This document shows positions 24,942 through 35,983 of a stretch of DNA of 36,661 nt, one piece after another; positions within the stretch are counted from its first letter, which is position 1; every line of letters begins with the position of its first letter. This stretch comes from Bacteroidales bacterium (GTDB lineage: Bacteria > Bacteroidota > Bacteroidia > Bacteroidales > UBA932). Position numbers and translations under genes: made by a program. The notes below the pieces were generated by a model that was not told where the DNA came from, ran no database searches, and was given only the letters and a program-made list of their open reading frames with translations. Location: positions 1 to 36,661 of the forward strand of contig JAGCUK010000062.1 of NCBI GenBank assembly GCA_017962925.1. Direction: 5' to 3'.

Positions 24942-25870
24942 GATTTCATTCTTTGTTCTTCATCCTGAAGCGCATAGGTTAGTTGCGCCCCATACATTAC
25001 TATTTGGAAGCTGTAGTTAAGCCAGATAAGGAAGAGAGGAATAGCCGCGATCACTCCGTATACCGCATTCAGACGGCTCACGAACATCTGAGTCTCCAGA
25101 TACAGATACTGGAAAGCACAGAAGATGATACCCGAGAACGCCGCCGCTATCAAAGCATGCTTGTAGCGAACAAAGCAGGCCGGAATATACTTAAAAGCGG
25201 CTGACAGAGTGCCGACAACGACCACATAGAACAGCAGCCATCCCACGAAACGGGAGAGGGTTTCCGCATTCAGGCCTATCAGCGACACCGCATTGGAATA
25301 AAGCGCGATTCCGTAGCAGAAAATGATTACGATGAAAGGCAGCAGCAACAGCAGGCCGATGTAGAAGCCGAAGCGCTTCCAAGTTGCGCGGGGAATCTTC
25401 CGTATGCCCCAGACGTTGTTGAAAACCCTTTCGGTCTGGAACATCAGCCAGATGATCGTCCACATGAACAACAGAGCGGAGAAAAGGCCCACGGGGCCGG
25501 ACTGTGCAGCAGCTATTATATTATCTGCCTTGCTGATGGCTATGCTCACCAGATCCAGGTTGTTCGGGAGTATCCTTGTAAGTAGAACTTCCAGCTTATC
25601 GGCAATCTTCAAGCCGTTGGAAACAAAGAAGATGAATGCGGTGAGAGGGATGATGGCCAGAGTCACGAAATAACTGAGCGCCACGCACTGGAAACCCATC
25701 CTATGCTCCGCAAATGAATCAAAAGTCTTGCGGACTATGCGGATAAAACTGACCAGACGCCTCCAGGCACCGGTTGCGAAATCGGTTTCCATGACCCAGA
25801 TCTTGTCTGTAAACAGCTCTTTTATGTCGCTCCAGGTTACTTTCCTGTCCGTCAACTGATACTTCCGCAT
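24938..25870 (-). CDS. YihY/UPF0761 family inner-membrane protein
   Basis: A 310-residue membrane protein with about six helices, around 62-82, 125-145, 168-190, 207-230, 238-258 and 270-292. The family landmarks are HRMGFQCVALSYFVTLAIIPL near the first helix and the VWGIRKIPRATWKRFG segment. The family was once called RNase BN, an assignment now known to be wrong. BrkB-type relatives are linked to serum resistance in some species, but the molecular job is unknown. The gene lies 3 bases after ligA and overlaps the RelA/SpoT homologue by four bases. Confidence 0.92.
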   Translation of the reverse strand: MRKYQLTDRKVTWSDIKELFTDKIWVMETDFATGAWRRLVSFIRIVRKTFDSFAEHRMGFQCVALSYFVTLAIIPLTAFIFFVSNGLKIADKLEVLLTRILPNNLDLVSIAISKADNIIAAAQSGPVGLFSALLFMWTIIWLMFQTERVFNNVWGIRKIPRATWKRFGFYIGLLLLLPFIVIIFCYGIALYSNAVSLIGLNAETLSRFVGWLLFYVVVVGTLSAAFKYIPACFVRYKHALIAAAFSGIIFCAFQYLYLETQMFVSRLNAVYGVIAAIPLFLIWLNYSFQIVMYGAQLTYALQDEEQRMKS

Positions 25871-25873
25871 CTT

Positions 25874-27943
<2,070 letters not shown>

Positions 27944-29173
27944 CTACCAGCCGAGAATCTTCTTGAAGTCGAATTCTTCGGGGTTGGGAACATACTTCTT
28001 GGCCGCCTCGTAGTCTGCAGGGGTAATATAGTGGCAGATGTGGCTGAAGTAATTCTGTGCGGTGCCGCCTTCGATATTCACGCGGCGCGGAGGAATCTTG
28101 CCTTCTGCGTTCTGCAGGTCTTTGAGGTAGAGAGGATGAGCCTCGCCATCGGCATCCACATACACCATGCAGCCGGTTTCGCCCTTTGCGAAGAGTTCGT
28201 AGGCTCCCATGGCAAGTTCGGTGCAGTAGGTAAGGTCGTATCCGATAGGATCCTGGCAACGGACATCGTAGCCAATCTCCACGGGACGGGTCTTGATCTT
28301 GAGGCCGATCTTCTTGAATTCCTTGTCCAGGATATCGTTGAAGAGGACTGCCTTGCTGATCTTGCCGAGCTCGGGATGGCCGTGCTCGTCGTAGGTCATG
28401 GTGACGCCGGCATCCTTGATTTCCTGAGGATCGAGATCGTGGAATACGCCCTCAGCCACCACTACTGTGCCATAGGGGATGCCCAGGATCTTGCGCTTGA
28501 TGATGGCGGAAATGGCCAGCTTGACTATCTTGTCCAGGTTGATGGAAGTCTTGTTGAACATCTCGGGGATGATAGTCATGGGGCAGTGAGTGGCCTCGAC
28601 GATTCCAAGGGCGAGATGGCCTGCGCTGCGGCCCATTGCGCTGATCAGCAGCCAGTTGCCGGAGGTGCGGGCATCCTCATACACGGTGCGTGCAAGATGC
28701 GAGCCCTCGTCCTTTGCGGAATTGAAGCCGAAGGTAGGGGCGTTTACGGGAAGGGGAAGGTCGTTGTCGATGGTCATGGGCACATGGATGTTGTGGATGG
28801 GGTACTGCTTGGCCTCGAGGAACTTGGCGATGCGGTTTGCGGTGGATGCGGTATCATCTCCGCCGACGGTAACCAGAAGTTTGATGTTGTTGTCTTTGAA
28901 GAGCCCCAGATTGAAGTTCTTCTCGAAATCCTCGTCCGTGGGTTTGAAACGGCTCATCTGAAGATAGGAACCGCCGCGGTTGAAATAAGCGTCAGCCTTG
29001 AAGAAATCGATGTCTTCGGTGCGGGGATTGGTGCTGAAAAGCCCGGAATAACCGCCGTGAAGGCCGATTACGCGATAACCATTGGAAAGGAACGTTTTTG
29101 CTACGGAGCAAACGACGGTATTCATGCCAGGGGCCGGGCCGCCGCCGCAAAGGATGATTATTGAATCTTTCAT
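27944..29173 (-). CDS. pfk: 6-phosphofructokinase, phosphoryl donor uncertain
   Basis: Phosphorylates fructose 6-phosphate at C1, the committing step of glycolysis. The 409 residues fit the phosphofructokinase fold: an N-terminal GGGPAPGMN loop, then GGDDT (104-108) and PMTIDND (132-138), then MGRSAGHLALG, GIPYG and the C-terminal PRRVNIEGG. The second D of GGDDT is typical of pyrophosphate-using enzymes, whereas ATP-using ones have GGDGS. Yet the lysine usual in the pyrophosphate class (PKTIDND) is a methionine here (M133), and ATP enzymes usually have glycine there. The donor therefore cannot be called from sequence. It is the first gene of a seven-gene run, with a near-perfect promoter about 35 bases upstream of the ATG. 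Confidence 0.93.
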   Translation of the reverse strand: MKDSIIILCGGGPAPGMNTVVCSVAKTFLSNGYRVIGLHGGYSGLFSTNPRTEDIDFFKADAYFNRGGSYLQMSRFKPTDEDFEKNFNLGLFKDNNIKLLVTVGGDDTASTANRIAKFLEAKQYPIHNIHVPMTIDNDLPLPVNAPTFGFNSAKDEGSHLARTVYEDARTSGNWLLISAMGRSAGHLALGIVEATHCPMTIIPEMFNKTSINLDKIVKLAISAIIKRKILGIPYGTVVVAEGVFHDLDPQEIKDAGVTMTYDEHGHPELGKISKAVLFNDILDKEFKKIGLKIKTRPVEIGYDVRCQDPIGYDLTYCTELAMGAYELFAKGETGCMVYVDADGEAHPLYLKDLQNAEGKIPPRRVNIEGGTAQNYFSHICHYITPADYEAAKKYVPNPEEFDFKKILGW

Positions 29174-29206
29174 AACTAAAAGTGAAGTTTCTTAATTATA
29201 CGCACG

Positions 29207-29237
29207 CAAAGTTAAGAAAAAATGTAGCTTCACCAAA
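29207..29237 (-). promoter_or_regulatory. Strong promoter of the pfk-ligA-rsh-ispG run
   Basis: A -33 TTTG (29234-29237) and -7 box TAACTTTG (29207-29214) on the minus strand are separated by exactly 19 bases, the Bacteroidetes consensus. Transcription should begin near 29200, giving a leader of about 27 bases before the pfk ATG. This is the best promoter match in the window. Confidence 0.85.
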
Positions 29238-29253
29238 GTATGAAAGGGATATT

Positions 29254-30564
29254 TTACAGGTGCACCGGAATATAGTCCCAGGCGGGCACCGACACCTCCA
29301 CCCTGGGAGGCAGCCAGCCAAGCTCTTTCGCGGCCCTGAGGTCCTCCGGAAGATTGATCTTCATCGATGCAGGCTCGCCGCTGAAATTGCAGACCACAAG
29401 CACGGCTTCGGCCTTGCGCTTGCGCGGAGGACGCCTGTAGCGGAGGAAGGCGAAATGCCTTTCTGGATCGAAGCCGTGGAGTATGGAATTACACCAGCAA
29501 AGGTCATAGTTGAAGCCGGCTGAAAACACCGGATCGGAGAGCAGAGACAGCAATTCACGATACCTGCAGAGAAGCTTCATATTACCTGCAGCAAGTCCTT
29601 TTCCAGTACGTATATAACGACAGAGCATCTTAATCTCAGCAGGCTCCGTCCAATTAAAGATCGATGTTCTTCCTTCTGCTCCTTCGGAAGCATCCGCACC
29701 CACCTCCTGCCCGGCATAGAGCATGAACGACGCACCGTTGAAAAGGGCCCCGACTGCAAGGGCGGGAAAGGCTTTGGAAGCGTCGCCGGCAAACCATCGC
29801 GAGGCGAAGCGCTGCTCGTCGTGATTCTCCAGGAAGTTCAGCATCCGGGGCTGCATGTCCTGGAGGAACTGCCAGTTGCGGGTGATGCCCCTTGCCGACG
29901 CCCCCTGGCAGATAACGGCACGCAGAGTGTCGTACAAGCCGGATTTGTCGTACAGAAGGTCGAATTTCACATCATCAACATAGCGGCGGTAGTTACCCCG
30001 GTCATAAACCTCTCCTATGAAGATAAACTTCGGATACCGCTTTCTCACCTCCGCTACAAGCCATTTGAGGAACTCCGGAGGCACCATTTCTATCATGTCG
30101 CAACGGAAGCCGTCAACGCCCTTGCCGGCCCAGAAAAGGGCTATCTCCAGCATTGCGTCCCATGCCTCGCGGCGGGAGTAGTCTATCTTGCGGGTATCGG
30201 TCCAGTCGTAGTCGCACCAGCCGCACTTCGGAACATCGTTGCAATCCGGGCTGACGTGGTTCGGAACAAAGTCGATAAATAGCTTCAGACCGGCCTTGTG
30301 AGTACGTGAAACAAGTCTCTCAAAGTCCTGCATCCGTTTTTCAGGATCCTTTGCAAGATACGGGTTCACATCGTGATAGTCCTCAATAGAGTAAGGGGAG
30401 CCCGGGTCGCCCTTTACATAGTCCTTTCCTGTCGAATGGCGGATTACGCCGGTAAACCAGACGGCATCGACGCAGAGCGTCTTCAGATAAGCAAATTCCT
30501 TTGCCCCCCAGTCTTCGAAATGCCCATGCCCCCATATACGGGGAAGTACCTGATAGATAATCAT
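29254..30564 (-). CDS. Cytoplasmic alpha-amylase family (GH13) glycoside hydrolase
   Basis: The start is ATG 30564 (MIIYQVLPRIWG), overlapping the stop of the TrmH-family gene by four bases; 436 residues. The open frame extends further up but lies inside that gene. The GH13 barrel has IDFVPNHVS (97-105), the catalytic nucleophile D156 in GFRCDMIEM, the acid/base E185 in FIGEVYDRG and the third carboxylate D249 in LENHDEQR. A beta-sandwich domain ends the protein. There is no signal peptide, so it acts on alpha-1,4/1,6 glucans, maltodextrins or related sugars inside the cell. The exact substrate, and whether it hydrolyses or transfers, cannot be told. No susCD genes are nearby, so it is not part of a visible polysaccharide locus. 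Confidence 0.92.
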   Translation of the reverse strand: MIIYQVLPRIWGHGHFEDWGAKEFAYLKTLCVDAVWFTGVIRHSTGKDYVKGDPGSPYSIEDYHDVNPYLAKDPEKRMQDFERLVSRTHKAGLKLFIDFVPNHVSPDCNDVPKCGWCDYDWTDTRKIDYSRREAWDAMLEIALFWAGKGVDGFRCDMIEMVPPEFLKWLVAEVRKRYPKFIFIGEVYDRGNYRRYVDDVKFDLLYDKSGLYDTLRAVICQGASARGITRNWQFLQDMQPRMLNFLENHDEQRFASRWFAGDASKAFPALAVGALFNGASFMLYAGQEVGADASEGAEGRTSIFNWTEPAEIKMLCRYIRTGKGLAAGNMKLLCRYRELLSLLSDPVFSAGFNYDLCWCNSILHGFDPERHFAFLRYRRPPRKRKAEAVLVVCNFSGEPASMKINLPEDLRAAKELGWLPPRVEVSVPAWDYIPVHL

Positions 30565-31259
30565 CTGCGCCTGAATTCCGATAGAACGATCCCGCAGGCG
30601 ACCGATACGTTGAGCGACTCGGCGCCTCCTCCAACAGAGGGGATGGTGAGCCTGCGTGTGCACTCCGCCCCGACGGCGGGACTGATGCCGTCGGCTTCGT
30701 TGCCCATGATTACCAGGCCGCCGGTCCCGAGAGGGCTGTCATAGATATCATCCCCGTCCAGGAAGGTGCCGTAAACCTGCAGGCCGGAGGAGCGGAATTC
30801 CCGGCATTTCTCCGGCAGATCGCAAGAAATCACCGGTTTACGGAAAATGGCACCCATCGAGGCCTGAACTACCTTTGGATTATATACCTCAACGCAGTCC
30901 GGCGATGCGAAAATGCACTCCACCCCGAACCAGTCGGCAATACGGAGGATGGTGCCCAGGTTGCCCGGATCGCGCACCGAATCAAGCCCCAGGCAAAGTC
31001 CCTTCGCGGGATGGGAGCAAGGAGCAGGTTTGCGAACTACCGCCAGCACCGGAGAAGGGGAGTTCTGGGAGCTGATGCGCGCCATGGCCTCCGGGCCGAT
31101 TTCGTCGCGCCGGAGCACCGTTTCCACCTCCAAACCGGACTCCATGGCCTCTGCAACCATCTTTTCGCCCTCAACCACGAAGAGCCCGAGAGCATCACGG
31201 AACTTCTTCTCACGCAGCGACCTGATCCTCTTTATTTCGTTGTTGCTGATTTTGTCCAT
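30561..31259 (-). CDS. TrmH/SpoU family 2'-O RNA methyltransferase
   Basis: Transfers methyl from S-adenosylmethionine to a ribose 2'-hydroxyl in rRNA or tRNA. The start is ATG 31259 (MDKISNNEIKRIRSL), 232 residues; the upstream extension of the frame would cross the promoter and the tamL start. An N-terminal substrate-binding domain (about 1-90, VVEGEKMVAEAMESG) is followed by the SPOUT knot with DSVRDPGNLGTILR (motif 1), MGNEADGIS (motif 2) and IPSVGGGAESLNVSVACGI (motif 3). The target nucleotide cannot be deduced. It shares a transcript with the GH13 gene and is divergent from tamL, with an ATG almost at the expected transcription start. Confidence 0.94.
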   Translation of the reverse strand: MDKISNNEIKRIRSLREKKFRDALGLFVVEGEKMVAEAMESGLEVETVLRRDEIGPEAMARISSQNSPSPVLAVVRKPAPCSHPAKGLCLGLDSVRDPGNLGTILRIADWFGVECIFASPDCVEVYNPKVVQASMGAIFRKPVISCDLPEKCREFRSSGLQVYGTFLDGDDIYDSPLGTGGLVIMGNEADGISPAVGAECTRRLTIPSVGGGAESLNVSVACGIVLSEFRRR

Positions 31260-31264
31260 TTGTG

Positions 31265-31272
31265 CAAATTTA
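31265..31272 (-). promoter_or_regulatory. -7 box (TAAATTTG) of the TrmH-family gene
   Basis: A perfect TAnnTTTG on the minus strand ends five bases before the ATG at 31259, so transcription should start at or within a few bases of the start codon. This predicts a leaderless or nearly leaderless mRNA. Confidence 0.6.
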
Positions 31273-31276
31273 TGAT

Positions 31277-31284
31277 TATTTTTG
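31277..31284 (+). promoter_or_regulatory. -7 box (TATTTTTG) of tamL
   Basis: A perfect TAnnTTTG on the plus strand ends six bases before the ATG at 31291, again predicting a leaderless or nearly leaderless mRNA. It lies back to back with the divergent box 4 bases away. Confidence 0.6.
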
Positions 31285-31290
31285 CATTTG

Positions 31291-33432
31291 ATGAACAGGA
31301 TTCCCCATATTTTGCTGCTGGTTCTTGCACTGGCTTCGTGCAGTACCACAAGGGTACTCGAAGACGGGCAGTACAGGCTCACGGGCAACGAGATCAGCTT
31401 TACCGACGAGCCGGAACTCACGGAGGGGGATCTTTCCAATTATATACGCCAGACTGCCGGAAACGGCGGGCTGCTGGGGTTCAACCCCTTCCTCTACGTT
31501 TATAACTGGTCGAAGCGTGACGGGCTTTTCCATAAACTGGGAGTGCCTCCCGTGGTTTACGACGAGTCCTCCGTCGGCACATCCATCGTCAATATCACAA
31601 ACCGCCTCAGGTATCTCGGCTATTACAGTGCGCAGGTCGATACCAGTACCGTGCGTGAAGGCAAAAAGATCCGGGTTAACTATAACGTTTCCGCAGGCAG
31701 CCGCTACCGGATCGACAGCGTCATCTTCGACATTCCGCCCTACGGACCGTTCAAAGACGACTTCCTGGCCGACGAAGATCTGATCAGAAGCACCCTCACG
31801 GACAATTTCCTCTCCGAAGCCCTGCTCGAAGAAGAGAGCGCCCGCTCCGCCGCCCGACTGCGCGACCTCGGCTATTACACCCTCAACCGCGGCAACTACT
31901 CATTCGAGGCCGACACGGTGGATGGAAAGGCCGTACTGCAGTACCGTGTCCGCGAGTACGAACGCAGTCAGGTGGAGACCAGCGCCCGGCCGCTGAACAA
32001 GTTCACCATCGGAAAGGTCGCCATCTCCATCCCGAAAGACATGCGTTTCAAGGAGTCGGTGCTGAAGGGACTTAACACCGTAAAACCCGGCAGCTTCTAC
32101 AGCGAGAGCGAGGTGGCAACCACTTATAACAGGATGTCGTCGCTGAAGGTTTTCAGCGGGGGGGGTATCGAGATGGTACAGGACGGTGATTCCAAGGTGG
32201 ACTGCAACATCAACCTGTCGCGTTCGCCGGTGCAGGGCTTCAAGGTCAAGGCTGAGGGTTCTACCAACTCTTCCGGACTCATGGCCCTCTCGCCCCAGTT
32301 CAGCTACTTCCACAAGAACGTTTTCGGCGGGGGAGAATGGCTCAACCTGAGTTTCAACGGCGACTTCCAGTTCAGCCTCAAGGACGATACCCGCGCAACC
32401 GAATACGGCGTCTCGACGGGTATCAGCTTTCCTCGCTTCCTCGGCCTGCCGTACAGGTATTTCAAGCGCAGGACCATTCCCAGAACCGAATTCAACGTTG
32501 CATTCAACCACCAGAACCGGCCAGAATACACCCGGAACGTACTTTCGGTCTCGTACGGTTATTCCGGTACCAGCCGCTCTAACGTCGCTTACCAGCTGAT
32601 TCCGCTCAGGGTGAATTTCGTAAAGCTCTTCGACCTCGACGCGGGCTTCAACGCCACCCTTGCGAACAATCCATACATGAAATACGCCTACCAGGACCAC
32701 CTCGACGCAGGCATAGGCATGGTGGCGTATTACAATTCCAGCAGGGAGATAGTACCCGCCGGCAATTACCACTTCCGCCGCATCAGCATCGACCTTTCCG
32801 GCAACGCCCTCAGCCTGCTGAACAGCCTGATGGACAAGAATGCCGACGGGGCCTACTGCATCGGAGGTTCTCCCTACGCCCAGTACGTCCGTGCCGAGTA
32901 CTCCTTCGGGCGCACCTGGCGCTACGGCCCCCAGGATGCCACGGCAATAGCCACCAGGATACTTGCAGGAGCCGGTATCGCATACGGAAACTCCTCTGCC
33001 ATGCCCTTCGAAAAGCAGTTCTACGCCGGCGGTGCCAGCAGCATGCGCGGATGGCAGGCGAGGGCGCTCGGCCCGGGATTCAGCACCCCCGATGCCAGTT
33101 TCGCCATTCCCAGCCAGACCGGTGACTTCAAGCTGGAAGCCAACGTAGAATACCGTTTCCCGATGGTCTGGAAGCTGGAAGGGGCGCTGTTCGCCGATGT
33201 AGGAAACGTATGGAATTTTGCCGACATCAAGCCCGAAACGGTTTTGCAGAGCCTTGCGGCCGACTGGGGCGCCGGCATACGCCTGAACCTCACCTTCATC
33301 CTGCTTCGCATCGACTTCGGCATGAAGCTGCGCGATCCGTCCCTGCCGGACGGCGCCCGCTTGATCGGAGCCTCACACTGGCTCAAGAACGGTAACAACG
33401 CCATCCACTTCGGAATCGGTTACCCGTTCTGA
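31291..33432 (+). CDS. tamL: Omp85-superfamily lipoprotein of the TamL type
   Basis: Start ATG 31291; 713 residues. A short signal ends in the lipobox LASC (lipidated C17), so this is a lipoprotein Omp85 as found in Bacteroidetes, where TamL replaces TamA. Several POTRA-like segments (about 20-310) include TSIVNITNRLRYLGYYSAQVD and FTIGKVAISIPKDM. The C-terminal barrel carries the lid-loop signature MRGWQARALGPG (about 590) and ends on a terminal phenylalanine (GIGYPF), the usual barrel-assembly signal. The family helps place proteins, and probably lipids, in the outer membrane. A tamB partner is not in the window. BamA itself is unlikely because of the lipid anchor and sequence. Confidence 0.88.
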   Translation: MNRIPHILLLVLALASCSTTRVLEDGQYRLTGNEISFTDEPELTEGDLSNYIRQTAGNGGLLGFNPFLYVYNWSKRDGLFHKLGVPPVVYDESSVGTSIVNITNRLRYLGYYSAQVDTSTVREGKKIRVNYNVSAGSRYRIDSVIFDIPPYGPFKDDFLADEDLIRSTLTDNFLSEALLEEESARSAARLRDLGYYTLNRGNYSFEADTVDGKAVLQYRVREYERSQVETSARPLNKFTIGKVAISIPKDMRFKESVLKGLNTVKPGSFYSESEVATTYNRMSSLKVFSGGGIEMVQDGDSKVDCNINLSRSPVQGFKVKAEGSTNSSGLMALSPQFSYFHKNVFGGGEWLNLSFNGDFQFSLKDDTRATEYGVSTGISFPRFLGLPYRYFKRRTIPRTEFNVAFNHQNRPEYTRNVLSVSYGYSGTSRSNVAYQLIPLRVNFVKLFDLDAGFNATLANNPYMKYAYQDHLDAGIGMVAYYNSSREIVPAGNYHFRRISIDLSGNALSLLNSLMDKNADGAYCIGGSPYAQYVRAEYSFGRTWRYGPQDATAIATRILAGAGIAYGNSSAMPFEKQFYAGGASSMRGWQARALGPGFSTPDASFAIPSQTGDFKLEANVEYRFPMVWKLEGALFADVGNVWNFADIKPETVLQSLAADWGAGIRLNLTFILLRIDFGMKLRDPSLPDGARLIGASHWLKNGNNAIHFGIGYPF

Positions 33433-33456
33433 TCAGGGCGTAATCGAAGAGGAACT

Positions 33457-34746
33457 TTACTTCGAGTAATATTTCGGCCAGCAGGCCTGAAGATAAGCCT
33501 TGAGGGCGTCTTCGTGCCGGTTGGGTGCCGGATGGTAGAATACGCGCCCCTCAAGGCCGGCAGGCATGAATTCGAGGTCGACGAAGTGCCCCGGGTAATC
33601 GTGGGCATACTTGTAGCCGTCGGAATATCCGAGTTCATCCATCAGCTTGGTCGGGGCGTTGCGCAGGTGCAGGGGCACCGCACGTGTCTTGTCTTCGCGG
33701 GCAACCTGCAAAGCCTCTTCTAGGGCCATATAGGAGGCGTTGCTCTTGGGCGATGATGCCAGATACACAGTACATTCGGCCAGCGGAATCCGGGCCTCGG
33801 GCATTCCTATCTGATTGACAACCTGGAAGGTAGCATTTGCGAGCAGCAGCGCGTTGGGATTCGCCAGCCCGACGTCTTCGGATGCGCTCAGGCATAACCT
33901 GCGGGCAATGAAAAGCGGATCCTCGCCGCCGTCGAGCATACGGGCAAGATAGTAGATTGCGGCATTGGGGTCGGATCCGCGGATACTCTTTATAAAGGCG
34001 GAGATGATGTCGTAGTGCATCTCTCCGTCCTTGTCGTAGATGGCCACGTTTTCCTGCAGGCAGGAGGTTACAGTCTTGTTGTCGATCACCACCCTGCGCT
34101 TTCCGGCCTGCGCGTCCACGACGAGTTCCAGTATGTTCAGAAGCTTTCGCCCGTCACCTCCCGATTGGCGGAACAGTGCCTCGGTTTCAAGCACCTCAAT
34201 TTTACGCTCCTTAAGGAGTTCGTCTTCGCGCAACGCCTTATCCAGCAGCGTTTTAAGATCTTCCGCATCGAGGCTGCGCAGCACATATACCTGGCAGCGG
34301 GACAGCAGGGGAGTAATCACCTCGAAGGAGGGATTCTCGGTCGTTGCACCTATCAGTATCACCGTTCCCGCTTCGACGGCACCGAGCAGGGCGTCCTGCT
34401 GAGCCTTGTTGAAACGGTGGATCTCGTCAATAAAAAGCACGGGCGCCGCGGCAGCGGAGAAGATGCTTCCGCTCTTGGCAGCGTCTATTACCTCACGGAC
34501 ATCTTTCACCCCTGCACTTACGGCACTGAGCGTATAGAACTCGCGCTTGCAACTGTCTGCTATGATTCTTGCCAGGGTGGTCTTACCCACGCCGGGATGG
34601 CCCCAGAGGATGAAAGAGCTGAGGTTGCCGCTCTCGATCATATTGCGCAGTATGCAGCCCTTGCCCACTAAATGCCGCTGCCCCACATAGCCGTCGAGGC
34701 TGTGCGGACGCATACGTTCGGGCAGGGGAGGGAGAGGTGAGTTCAT
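33457..34746 (-). CDS. rarA: Replication-associated recombination ATPase RarA
   Basis: An AAA+ protein of the clamp-loader/RuvB-like class that acts at stalled forks. The 429 residues have the usual start (PLPERMRPHSLDGYVGQRHLVG), Walker A GHPGVGKT (49-56), Walker B LFIDEIHRF (about 100-108), sensor GATTENPSFEV, and the C-terminal tetramerisation part (about 260-429) with RGSDPNAAIYYLARMLDGGEDP split over two helices. It starts on the last base of the GNAT-like gene's stop codon (TGATG), so the two are coupled. It converges on tamL with 24 bases between the stops and no obvious terminator. Confidence 0.97.
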   Translation of the reverse strand: MNSPLPPLPERMRPHSLDGYVGQRHLVGKGCILRNMIESGNLSSFILWGHPGVGKTTLARIIADSCKREFYTLSAVSAGVKDVREVIDAAKSGSIFSAAAAPVLFIDEIHRFNKAQQDALLGAVEAGTVILIGATTENPSFEVITPLLSRCQVYVLRSLDAEDLKTLLDKALREDELLKERKIEVLETEALFRQSGGDGRKLLNILELVVDAQAGKRRVVIDNKTVTSCLQENVAIYDKDGEMHYDIISAFIKSIRGSDPNAAIYYLARMLDGGEDPLFIARRLCLSASEDVGLANPNALLLANATFQVVNQIGMPEARIPLAECTVYLASSPKSNASYMALEEALQVAREDKTRAVPLHLRNAPTKLMDELGYSDGYKYAHDYPGHFVDLEFMPAGLEGRVFYHPAPNRHEDALKAYLQACWPKYYSK

Positions 34747-35885
34747 CAGTCGATTGCTTTTTTATAGGAACGGCGGCGTTTATGCTGGATGCGGTCGAAG
34801 TCAGCAAAACTGTTGCGGATCGCGTGATTGTCTTCGAGTTCGGCATTGGACTCCGCCCACTTGACCCCCATCTTGCTGTATTTTGTAACCATATCGTTGA
34901 TTACCAGGGCGGTAACGCCGCTGTTCCGAACATCCGGCCTTGCTCCCATCAGAAGCAGTTCCGCCCCCTCGCTATGCTTTATGAACAGCGCCTTGAGCAG
35001 GTGCCACCATCCGAAGGGGAAGATGCGCCCGCGGGACTTCTGGAGCGCGTCGGCAAGCGATGGCATGGTGATGCCGAAGGCAACTATCTCACCCTTTTCG
35101 TTTTCTACCGCAGTGATATACCGGAGGTCGAGAACCTTAAGGTAAAAACCTATGTATTTGTCGGCAAGGTTGTCCGGAAGCACGGTGTACTCGTAGAGTT
35201 CCTTGTAGGTCTCCGAAATCAGATGGAATATCTTGGTGGCATAATCCTCCCTGCGGATCAGTTTGCGTGTAACCGGACGCACCTTGAAGTTGTTGCGTTC
35301 AGCCACAAGCCGTGCGACACGGGCAAACTTTTCGGGCATCTGATCGGGGACGAATATCCTGTATTCCAGCCAGTCGGCATCCTTGGTAAATCCAAGGGCC
35401 TCGATATGCTGTACGTAATACGGATAATTATATATCAGGGGCATGGTGCTCTGTTGGTCGAAGCCCTCCACCAGCATGCCTTCGGGGTCGAAATCCGTAA
35501 AGCCAAGGGGACCCACTATATGCGTCATGCCGTGTTTTTTGCCGAACGCCTCGACCGCCGCGATCAGTGCTGCCGAAACCTCCTTGTCGTCGATGGTGTC
35601 GAACCAGCCGAAACGCACCTCGTCGTGCTTCCAATGCTCGTTGGCCCAACGGTTTATGATGGCAGCTACACGCCCGACTGGCTCACCGTCACGATATGCC
35701 ATGTAGAGTTCTGAATCACAGAAATCCGAAGCCGGATTTTTCTGCGGATTCAGGGTGCCCATCTCGTCGAACACCAGGCAGGGAACATAATAGGGACTAT
35801 CTTTATACAGTTTTTCCGGGAAGAGTACGAACTTCCTCAACTGTTTTTTATCCGAAGCATCTATCTTGCGGACTTCAATACTCAT
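34746..35885 (-). CDS. GNAT-like acyltransferase-fold protein, substrate unknown
   Basis: A 379-residue cytoplasmic protein. The N-terminal half has the conserved stretch FPEKLYKDSPYYVPCL, then NPQKNP and EPVGRVAAIINR, matching the E. coli YghO-like group of predicted N-acetyltransferases. The C-terminal half carries a second GNAT-like unit with ITAVENEKGEIVAFGI and ARPDVRNSGVTALVIND (about 318-340), the place of the acetyl-CoA loop. No substrate is known for this group that I can name. It overlaps rarA by one base and has its own promoter. The alternative is a non-catalytic acyl-CoA binding protein. Confidence 0.75.
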   Translation of the reverse strand: MSIEVRKIDASDKKQLRKFVLFPEKLYKDSPYYVPCLVFDEMGTLNPQKNPASDFCDSELYMAYRDGEPVGRVAAIINRWANEHWKHDEVRFGWFDTIDDKEVSAALIAAVEAFGKKHGMTHIVGPLGFTDFDPEGMLVEGFDQQSTMPLIYNYPYYVQHIEALGFTKDADWLEYRIFVPDQMPEKFARVARLVAERNNFKVRPVTRKLIRREDYATKIFHLISETYKELYEYTVLPDNLADKYIGFYLKVLDLRYITAVENEKGEIVAFGITMPSLADALQKSRGRIFPFGWWHLLKALFIKHSEGAELLLMGARPDVRNSGVTALVINDMVTKYSKMGVKWAESNAELEDNHAIRNSFADFDRIQHKRRRSYKKAID

Positions 35886-35913
35886 GTCAACAGGTTTTTA
35901 GTACAATTGTCTG

Positions 35914-35944
35914 CGAATTTAGGTTATTTCGTGCAAAAAACAAA
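35914..35944 (-). promoter_or_regulatory. Promoter of the GNAT-like gene and rarA
   Basis: On the minus strand TTTG (35941-35944) and TAAATTCG (35914-35921, one mismatch to TAnnTTTG) are separated by exactly 19 bases. Transcription should start near 35907, about 22 bases before the ATG. Confidence 0.65.
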
Positions 35945-35983
35945 TAAAAACACTAACTTAGTGGAGTAAACCTGAGCCTCGTC

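Noticed and set aside
30565-30663. An extended N-terminus for the GH13 enzyme
   Set aside because: The extra residues are basic, lie inside the TrmH-family gene and precede the normal barrel start; ATG 30564 overlaps the upstream stop in the usual coupled way.
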